Below are positions 1 to 4,738 of a DNA stretch of 7,404 nucleotides, one piece after another. A program made the translations under genes and the position numbers. Source of the DNA: Chloroflexota bacterium (lineage in GTDB: Bacteria > Chloroflexota > Limnocylindria > Limnocylindrales > CSP1-4); the NCBI GenBank assembly GCA_005880805.1, contig VBFZ01000087.1:1-7404 (forward strand), in the 5' to 3' direction. How positions within the stretch are numbered: the stretch's first letter is position 1; each line of letters starts with the position of its first letter. A model generated the notes under the pieces. It did no database searches. It was not told the origin of the DNA and worked only from the letters and a program-made list of their open reading frames with translations.

Positions 1-1344
1 CGGGGCACCTTCCTCCGCCACCGACCAGACCGCTTCGGCGAGCTCCTCCGCCCCCCGGCCGCCCTCCGTGTAGTGGCGGCTGACCACCGCAGCGCGAGCG
101 CCGGCGGCAAGGGCTGCTTCCTGGGCAGCGGCGATCTCGGCGGGCGCATCGGTCGGGAAGGCGTTCACGGCGACGACGACCGGCACGCCGAAGGTGAGCA
201 CGTTCTCGATCTGCTTGGCCATGTTCGCCGAGCCCGCGGTCACCGCCGCGACGTTCTCTTCGTGCAGGACCGGGTCGAGCGGCTTGCCCGCGACGATCTT
301 TCCGACACCGCCATGGACCTTCAGCGCGCGGATGGTCGCCACCAGCACGGCGGCGTCAGGCCGCAGACCACTTGCCCGGCACTTGATGTCGAAGAACTTT
401 TCGGCCCCCATGTCCGCACCGAAGCCCGCCTCGGTGCAGACGATCTCCGTCGTCGCCAGCGCCAGGCGGTCGGCGATGACCGAGTTGTTGCCGTGCGCGA
501 TGTTCGCGAACGGACCGGCGTGGACGAACGCGGGACCGCCCTCGAGCGTCTGGAGGAGGTTCGGTTTCAACGCGTCGCGAAGCAGCGCGGTCATCGCTCC
601 CGCAACTCGGACGTCGTCGGCCGTGACGGGGGCTCCGTCATACGTCTGGGCGAGCACGATCCGACCGAGACGGGCCCGGAGATCGGCGAGGTCGGCGGCG
701 AGGGCGAGCACCGCCATCACCTCCGACGCGACGGTGATCTGCCACTCCGTTTCGCGCGGGGGGCCGTTCTCGCGACCCCCGAGCCCGATGACCGTTCGCC
801 GGATCGAGCGGTCGCTGATATCCACGACGCGCGGCCACTGGATCGACTGCGGCTCGATGCCGAGCGGGTTGCGGTGGTGAAGGCTGTTGTCGAGGAAGGC
901 CGCGGCGAGGTTGTGGGCGGCTCCCACCGCGTGGTTGTCCCCCGTCAGATGGAGGTTGAAGTCCTCCATCGGAATCACCTGGCTGCGTCCACCACCGGCT
1001 GCCCCGCCCTTGATCCCGAACACCGGTCCGAGCGACGGCTGGCGGATGGCGACTGCCGCCCGGCGGCCGATCCGGTTGAGACCCTGCGCGAGCCCAACGG
1101 TTGTCGTGGTCTTGCCCTCGCCCAGCGGAGTCGGCGTGACCGCCGTGACGACGACGTACTTGCCGCGCGGGTTCTCAGCCTCGAGCCGGGTGATGGCCTC
1201 GAGCCGGACCTTGGCCTTCCACGGCCCGTACTGCTCCAGCTCTTCGGGGCGGATGCCGAGATCGGCCGCCACTTCGCCAATGGGCCGTGGGGAGACAGAA
1301 CGGGCGATTTCGAGGTCGGTCCGAGCTGGCCTGGTCGCGGTCAT
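1..1344 (-). CDS. fhs: Formate--tetrahydrofolate ligase, C-terminus cut by window edge
   Basis: Catalyses ATP-dependent ligation of formate to tetrahydrofolate, giving 10-formyl-THF in the cytoplasm. My translation of the reverse strand gives 448 codons open to the window edge; the family is usually about 555-560 residues, so roughly the last fifth is missing. Visible family signatures are the P-loop PTPLGEGKTTT (residues 71-81), RQPSLGPVFGIKGGAAGGG (101-119), MEDFNLHLTGDNHAV (126-140), EAGFGADMGAEKFFDIK and the later ALKVHGG and TFGVPVVVAVN stretches. Start: ATG at 1344 lies 22 bp after the folD stop. The nearest upstream ATG (1364) is out of frame and hits a stop immediately. No strong Shine-Dalgarno is seen, which fits translational coupling within the operon. 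It is the third gene of fchA-folD-fhs and performs the first step of that pathway in the formate-assimilating direction. The P-loop and active-site regions look intact. Identity is very secure. Confidence 0.97.
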   Translation of the reverse strand, partial: MTATRPARTDLEIARSVSPRPIGEVAADLGIRPEELEQYGPWKAKVRLEAITRLEAENPRGKYVVVTAVTPTPLGEGKTTTTVGLAQGLNRIGRRAAVAIRQPSLGPVFGIKGGAAGGGRSQVIPMEDFNLHLTGDNHAVGAAHNLAAAFLDNSLHHRNPLGIEPQSIQWPRVVDISDRSIRRTVIGLGGRENGPPRETEWQITVASEVMAVLALAADLADLRARLGRIVLAQTYDGAPVTADDVRVAGAMTALLRDALKPNLLQTLEGGPAFVHAGPFANIAHGNNSVIADRLALATTEIVCTEAGFGADMGAEKFFDIKCRASGLRPDAAVLVATIRALKVHGGVGKIVAGKPLDPVLHEENVAAVTAGSANMAKQIENVLTFGVPVVVAVNAFPTDAPAEIAAAQEAALAAGARAAVVSRHYTEGGRGAEELAEAVWSVAEEGAP

Positions 1345-1366
1345 CGGGCGGCTCGAGATCCCATCG

Positions 1367-2272
1367 TCAGTGGTGGGCTGCCTGCCGAAGCCGGCGGCGC
1401 GGAGTCGAGGTCTGCGCGGCCTGCTCGGTCGCGGCCCGCATCAGATGGGTGAGCAGGAGGGCGTTCGTCACCGGTCCCACACCACCAGGCACGGGCGTGA
1501 TGGCCGAGACAACGCCCTTGGCCGACTCGAAGTCCACGTCGCCCACGATCCGCTCACCGACGACGTTGATTCCGATGTCGACGACGACCGCCCCGCGTTT
1601 GAGCATGCCCCCGTCGATCAGCCCTGGCTTGCCCACCGCCACGACCAGGATCTCGGCACGTCGAGTCTCGGCCGCAAGGTCGCGGGTGCGTGAGTGGCAG
1701 ACGGTGACTGTTGCGTTCGCACGGAGCAGCAGGATCGCGGCGGGCTTGCCGACGACATTCGAGCGGCCGACCACCACCGCCCGACGGCCTTCGAGTGCGA
1801 TGTCCGACCGCTTGAGCAGCTCGACCGCGGCCTGCGCGGTCGTGGGCATGAAGCCAGGATGCCCGAGCTCGAGACGACCGGCGTTGAGCGGGTGGATCCC
1901 GTCGATGTCCTTGGCCGGGTCGAGCGTGTCCGTGACGGCAGACAGCGGAATCCGCTTGGGCAGCGGCATCTGAACGATGATCCCCGCCACGAGCGGATCA
2001 TCGTTCAGCTCCGCGATCCGGTTCCGAAGCGCGGCCGCCGAAACGCGGCCGGGTATCTCGACCAGGCGACCATGGATGCCGACGTTCCGGCAGCTGCGCA
2101 GGATCTGCTGGAGATAAACCGCGGATGGCGCGTCGCTGCCGACCATGACCACCGCAAGGGTCGGGGCGTAGCCCTGCCGTCGCTTGAAGGCGAGGACATC
2201 CTTCTTGACCTGGGCGCGAATCTCCCCGGCGACCGTCGCGCCATGCAGGAGCCTGGGGCCACCGCGAGTCAT
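1367..2272 (-). CDS. folD: FolD-family methylenetetrahydrofolate dehydrogenase lacking the cyclohydrolase lysine
   Basis: A 301-residue FolD homologue that interconverts 5,10-methylene- and 5,10-methenyl-THF using NAD(P). Visible signatures are VGSDAPSAVY (44-53), GIIVQMPLP (97-105), KDIDGIHPLN (121-130), the Rossmann motif VVVGRSNVVGKP (166-177), VTVCHSRT, VAVGKPG, VVDIGIN and ITPVPGGVGPVT. Aligned by eye to E. coli FolD, Tyr50, Gln98 and Asp121 match Y53, Q101 and D124, but catalytic Lys54 is I57 (codon ATC, plus-strand 2102-2104). The usual PCTP.G motif is PTTAQA (143-148). Loss of this lysine is known to abolish the cyclohydrolase while the dehydrogenase can persist, so I infer a dehydrogenase-only enzyme. 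Start: ATG at 2272 shares ATGA with the fchA stop. A longer reading frame upstream exists, but it runs through fchA and is not family-like. The C-terminal tail after the last conserved motif is rich in Arg and Ala and looks disordered. The fold is otherwise complete. Confidence 0.95.
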   Translation of the reverse strand: MTRGGPRLLHGATVAGEIRAQVKKDVLAFKRRQGYAPTLAVVMVGSDAPSAVYLQQILRSCRNVGIHGRLVEIPGRVSAAALRNRIAELNDDPLVAGIIVQMPLPKRIPLSAVTDTLDPAKDIDGIHPLNAGRLELGHPGFMPTTAQAAVELLKRSDIALEGRRAVVVGRSNVVGKPAAILLLRANATVTVCHSRTRDLAAETRRAEILVVAVGKPGLIDGGMLKRGAVVVDIGINVVGERIVGDVDFESAKGVVSAITPVPGGVGPVTNALLLTHLMRAATEQAAQTSTPRRRLRQAAHH

Positions 2273-2925
2273 CGCAGGGTCCCGGCGCGGACGATGTCCC
2301 GGGTCGCCCTCGACGCCCGCTCGATGTCGGGCAAGAGCTCGTCGACGCGGGCCGCCATTCTGCCGGCCGTTGCCTCGTCTCCCATCGCCGGCAGGTTGAC
2401 CAGGACGTTCTGCGCGGCGCCCTGGGCGGCGGCCTCGCCGAGGAGTGCCGCCACCGAGAGATCGCTCGACGCGTTCTGGTTGCTCCGGCCGGCCAGGGAC
2501 TCGGCGAGCCGCACGAGCTCCTGGCACGCCCCGACCATGGCGAGCGGTATCTCTGCAGCCCCCCGCGCAGCGGCCTGAAGCGCGTTCGACCTCGCCTGCC
2601 GCTGCGCGTCCGTGTCACGTGGCAGCTTCAGGGCATCCGCAAAGCGCGCGTATGCGATGGCGTCCTCGTCGGCGAGCGCCAGGAACGCCCGCGTAAGACG
2701 ACGTCCGGAGGCCTCGCTCGAGCGATGCAGGTCGGCGTGCTGTGCGTACTTCGGTCGGTCCTCGGACAGCCGCGCGACCATCGCGACCAGGCTCGCGGCG
2801 AGCGCAGCGGCGACCGCCGACGCGCTGCCGCCACCTGGCACCGGATCGGACGAGGCCAGCCGGTCGACGAACTCGCCGAGAGACAGGTCAGCGAAGCGGG
2901 AAGATTGCGCCGTGGCCTCCTCCAC
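2269..2925 (-). CDS. fchA: Methenyltetrahydrofolate cyclohydrolase, FTCD_C / cyclodeaminase family
   Basis: A 218-residue protein of the formiminotransferase-cyclodeaminase C-terminal family, which includes FchA (5,10-methenyl-THF cyclohydrolase) and the cyclodeaminase of histidine breakdown. Visible signatures are LGEFVDRLASSDPVPGGGSA (16-35, with the hallmark PGGGS), a helical AAALAASLVAMVARL, DEDAIAYARF (86-95) and the C-terminal block SNQNASSDLSVAALL followed by AAQNVLVNL (148-178). Length is normal for a stand-alone member. The start is GTG at 2925; a -10-like TACAAT ends 7 nt upstream, suggesting a leaderless transcript. It is first in the operon, overlapping folD by ATGA. Between folD and fhs partners, with no formiminotransferase or histidine-degradation gene in view, cyclohydrolase is a better reading than cyclodeaminase. 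It would supply the step that the adjacent FolD appears to have lost. The family call is firm; the exact substrate is inferred from context. Confidence 0.88.
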   Translation of the reverse strand: MEEATAQSSRFADLSLGEFVDRLASSDPVPGGGSASAVAAALAASLVAMVARLSEDRPKYAQHADLHRSSEASGRRLTRAFLALADEDAIAYARFADALKLPRDTDAQRQARSNALQAAARGAAEIPLAMVGACQELVRLAESLAGRSNQNASSDLSVAALLGEAAAQGAAQNVLVNLPAMGDEATAGRMAARVDELLPDIERASRATRDIVRAGTLR

Positions 2926-2932
2926 GGCCGAG

Positions 2933-2938
2933 ATTGTA
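2933..2938 (-). promoter_or_regulatory. -10 element of a likely leaderless promoter for the fchA-folD-fhs operon
   Basis: Read on the minus strand this is TACAAT (five of six to TATAAT). Seven nucleotides separate it from the GTG start of fchA at 2925, so transcription would begin at or next to the start codon. No convincing -35 is seen at the usual distance, and no Shine-Dalgarno precedes the GTG. Inferred from sequence only. Confidence 0.45.
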
Positions 2939-2975
2939 GGCGGGCGTCGAACGAGTAATCCGGCTGCGGCGGAGC

Positions 2976-2996
2976 GAACGCGGTACCGGCGCGTTC
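2976..2996. repeat. Perfect inverted repeat between DUF6504-like gene and fchA
   Basis: Arms GAACGCG (2976-2982) and CGCGTTC (2990-2996) are perfectly complementary over 7 bp with a 7-nt loop. It lies about 50-70 bp upstream of the fchA start and 27 bp after the stop of the small gene at 3023. It could be a hairpin ending the small gene's transcript, although no T-run follows on the minus strand, or an operator upstream of the one-carbon operon. The rest of the 97-bp gap between these genes holds only the -10 element annotated separately. Confidence 0.35.
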
Positions 2997-3022
2997 ACCC
3001 CGCCCTGACCGGTGGGAATGGC

Positions 3023-3292
3023 TCAGGCGGCGGCGCGGTCCTCGTCGAGACCTTCGATCGTCCACCGCCTGGTGCGGTGCGCGAAGCTGAGTGCCAGCCT
3101 TGCGCGCGGAGTGTCGACCTCGAACACCGTGCGCGGGCCCACGCGCCGCTGATACGCCGCGGCTTCCTGGCGAACGGCTCGAAGCCGGGTAACTCGGATG
3201 CGGTCCGATCCCCACGAGATCTCGCGAGGACGACCGTTGAACCAATCGGTCCGTACGCGGACAGCGACCGGCTCGACGCGGATCATCGCCAT
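3023..3292 (-). CDS. Small DUF6504-like protein associated with the DNA polymerase Y gene
   Basis: An 89-residue soluble protein. The start is ATG at 3292, chosen because GGAAGGAG precedes it with about 9 nt spacing; a longer reading from TTG at 3352 begins inside a LexA-type box and is unlikely. The sequence has a short basic beta-rich pattern: VRVRTDWFNGRPREISWGSD (11-30), IRVTRLRAV, then TVFEVDTPRARLALSF and a closing RRWTIEGLDED. This resembles DUF6504, a small domain often encoded next to, or fused to, Y-family polymerases. The biochemical function is unknown. It lies directly downstream of dinB on the same strand but is separated by 110 bp carrying its own promoter and two SOS-type boxes, so it is probably induced by DNA damage on its own. 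I infer an accessory role in translesion synthesis from this context. Family assignment is by remembered pattern and moderately secure. Confidence 0.65.
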   Translation of the reverse strand: MAMIRVEPVAVRVRTDWFNGRPREISWGSDRIRVTRLRAVRQEAAAYQRRVGPRTVFEVDTPRARLALSFAHRTRRWTIEGLDEDRAAA

Positions 3293-3346
3293 GACGGATG
3301 GCTCCTTCCGGGGGCAGTCGGCGGGTCGCCCGGGGCACACGGGACA

Positions 3347-3358
3347 GAACAAATGTTC
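3347..3358. promoter_or_regulatory. Second LexA/SOS-type box just downstream of the promoter
   Basis: GAACAAATGTTC: a second perfect GAAC-N4-GTTC core with a flanking G. Its centre is 33 bp from the other box, close to three helical turns, so both would sit on the same DNA face. It covers roughly +5 to +16 of the predicted transcript. Two in-phase operators at one promoter suggest tight repression. Confidence 0.7.
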
Positions 3359-3369
3359 GGTTGACGCCG

Positions 3370-3399
3370 ACTCTAACCAGAACAGGTGTTCGATGTCAA
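3370..3399 (-). promoter_or_regulatory. Sigma70-like promoter for the DUF6504-like gene
   Basis: On the minus strand a perfect TTGACA (plus-strand 3394-3399) is followed after 18 bp by TAGAGT (3370-3375, four of six to TATAAT). Transcription would start near 3363, leaving an untranslated leader of about 70 nt before ATG 3292 with its own Shine-Dalgarno. The -35 begins only 3 bp after the dinB stop codon. A LexA-type box fills the spacer, so repressor binding should block polymerase directly. Confidence 0.6.
3380..3391. promoter_or_regulatory. LexA/SOS-type box inside the promoter spacer
   Basis: GAACAGGTGTTC: perfect GAAC-N4-GTTC half-sites, the core of the Gram-positive (DinR/LexA) SOS box. 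It lies between the -35 (3394-3399) and -10 (3370-3375) of the promoter facing the DUF6504-like gene. The minus-strand reading, CGAACACCTGTTCT, also carries the flanking C of the consensus. Confidence 0.7.
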
Positions 3400-3402
3400 G
3401 CG

Positions 3403-4707
3403 TCAGCCCGGATCGTCGCCAGGCCCCGTGCCAACTCGTTTGTCACTCCCCTCGTCGGGCTCTGCGGAGAGGCCGCGACGATCGACCGGCGACATCGGAT
3501 CCCGTTCGAACGGCGCGGGCAGCCCGGTCCCGAGCAGGCTGGCGCGCGTCACCGCTCGTTCCCCAAATCGGCGCCTGACGGCGTCGGCGGCCTGGGTCGC
3601 CCTCCTCCGACGTTCGTCTCCGGACCCGAACAGCCCGAGCTGGCTTGGTTCGCCGAAGTTCGAGGCGGTCACGCCGAGCAGGCGCACCCGCATGGCCCGC
3701 GTCTCCGGCCGTGCGAGCTCGACCGCAGCCTGCCAGATCGGTTCGGTCATGTCGGTCGGCTCGAGCAGGGTTCGTTGCCTGGTGATCGTCCGGAATCGCG
3801 AATCCCGGATCTTGACCGTCACGGTCCCCGCGCGAAGGCCGGCGGATCGCAGGCGTCCAGCGACCCCATCCGCCATTGCCAGCAGCGTCCGCTCGATGAC
3901 CTCAGGGTCTGCCGTGTCGACGTCGAACGTGTGCTCGTGACCGACGGACTTGGCCGCTGCGCCCCCGGCGACCGGCTCGTCGTCCTCACCCCGCGCCCGG
4001 TCCACGAGGGCGGCCCCGTGCTTCCCGAATCGCCGCACGAGGACGTCGGTCGGAAGTCGAGCCAGGTCGCCGATCGTGGCGACGCCGTACTCGCGCAGCG
4101 CGGCCGCCGTCTGCTGGCCGACTCCCCACAGCCGCGAGATCGGCAGTGGCGCGAGAAATTCGGCTTCGTCGCCGGGCGGCACGACGACCAGGCCGTCGGG
4201 CTTCCGCAGGTCGGAGGCAATCTTCGCGACGAGCTTCGTCGTCCCGACACCGACCGACACAGTCAGCCCGACCTCTGACTTGATCGCATCCTTGATCGAG
4301 GTCGCGATCGTCCGCCCATTGCCGAACAGGCGCGCCGAGCCGGTGACATCGAGGAACGCCTCGTCGATCGAGATCGGCTCGACCTGCGGCGTATACCGCC
4401 GGACCCCATACTTCGAGCCGTCTACGGGCAGGAAGACCGCATCGGGACAGAGGGCGGCAGCAGTCCTGAGCGGCATCGCGGAACGGACGCCGAACTTCCG
4501 CGCCTCGTAGCTGGCCGCCGACACGACGCCCCTGTCATCGGGCCCGCCCCCACCGACGATGACGGGCCGCCCGCGAAGTTCGGGCCGGTCGCGCTGCTCG
4601 ACAGCCGCGAAGAAGGCGTCGAGGTCGACGTGCAGGATCGTGCGGGCCGACGAGGCCGAGGCGACTCCGGGAGAGGTCGATGGGCGCGTCGTCACGGGCG
4701 GTATCAT
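3403..4707 (-). CDS. dinB: DNA polymerase IV, Y-family translesion polymerase
   Basis: Error-prone DNA polymerase that copies past lesions. With the ATG at 4707 it has 434 residues. Visible motifs are ILHVDLDAFFAAVEQRD (24-40) with the metal ligand D28 and steric gate F33, RPVIVGGG, VVSAASYEARKFGVRSAMPL (61-80), catalytic SIDEAFLDVTG (113-123; D115, E116), TVSVGVGTTKLVAKIASDLR, the helix-hairpin-helix LWGVGQ, a little-finger domain with TVTVKIRDSRFRTITRQ, and the clamp-binding motif QLGLF (356-360). Between Y100 and RYTP only three residues (GVR) are present, where E. coli DinB has about twelve, so a helix before the active-site strand is shortened in frame. About 45 further residues after the polymerase domain look disordered. 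An alternative start is GTG at 4695, 7 nt after a -10-like GATGAT. No SOS box is visible upstream; the two boxes lie beyond its stop. It is divergent from the membrane-protein gene at 4739. Confidence 0.94.
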   Translation of the reverse strand: MIPPVTTRPSTSPGVASASSARTILHVDLDAFFAAVEQRDRPELRGRPVIVGGGGPDDRGVVSAASYEARKFGVRSAMPLRTAAALCPDAVFLPVDGSKYGVRRYTPQVEPISIDEAFLDVTGSARLFGNGRTIATSIKDAIKSEVGLTVSVGVGTTKLVAKIASDLRKPDGLVVVPPGDEAEFLAPLPISRLWGVGQQTAAALREYGVATIGDLARLPTDVLVRRFGKHGAALVDRARGEDDEPVAGGAAAKSVGHEHTFDVDTADPEVIERTLLAMADGVAGRLRSAGLRAGTVTVKIRDSRFRTITRQRTLLEPTDMTEPIWQAAVELARPETRAMRVRLLGVTASNFGEPSQLGLFGSGDERRRRATQAADAVRRRFGERAVTRASLLGTGLPAPFERDPMSPVDRRGLSAEPDEGSDKRVGTGPGDDPG

Positions 4708-4721
4708 CGCGCGCCGTGACG
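4690..4721. promoter_or_regulatory. Divergent promoter/operator region with 8-bp inverted repeat
   Basis: Arms CGTCACGG (4690-4697) and CCGTGACG (4714-4721) are perfectly complementary. In the 16-bp centre, TATCAT (4702-4707) is a five-of-six -10 on the plus strand, and GATGAT (minus-strand reading of 4703-4708) is a weaker -10 for dinB. Each lies 7-8 nt before a GTG: 4716 on plus, 4695 on minus. No clear -35 elements are seen. It may be a shared start region for dinB and the membrane-protein gene, or an operator; both readings are inferred. Confidence 0.35.
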
Positions 4722-4738
4722 CCCCTGCCACCAGAAGG

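Noticed and set aside
73..1452. Long plus-strand open frame of 459 codons opposite fhs, plus others opposite folD
   Set aside because: Arg- and Asp-rich low-complexity translation without any family motif; it lies antisense to the unmistakable fhs sequence and arises from GC-rich codon bias.
2273..2527. Extended folD start at 2527 giving a 386-residue protein
   Set aside because: The extra residues run antiframe through the conserved C-terminal block of fchA and show no FolD similarity; ATG 2272 forms a classic ATGA junction and gives normal family length.
2976..2996. GAAC...GTTC at the 2976-2996 palindrome as a third LexA box
   Set aside because: The half-sites are separated by 13 bases, not four, which does not fit the LexA dimer spacing of the other two boxes.
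3293..3352. Cys-rich N-terminal extension of the DUF6504-like protein from TTG 3352 (CPVCPGRPADC), possibly a metal site
   Set aside because: The TTG lies within a LexA-type box, has no Shine-Dalgarno, and ATG 3292 has a strong one; the Cys spacing is probably chance in untranslated leader.
3504..3511. GTTCGAAC palindrome in the dinB coding region as a further SOS box
   Set aside because: The half-sites are in the reverse order without the 4-bp spacer of the GAAC-N4-GTTC core, and it lies inside codons for the dinB C-terminus.
4559..4738. N-terminal extension of the membrane protein to an ATG at 4559
   Set aside because: The extra 60 residues overlap the conserved N-terminal part of dinB and are basic and unlike the hydrophobic start that follows; ATG 4739 begins directly before the first membrane segment.
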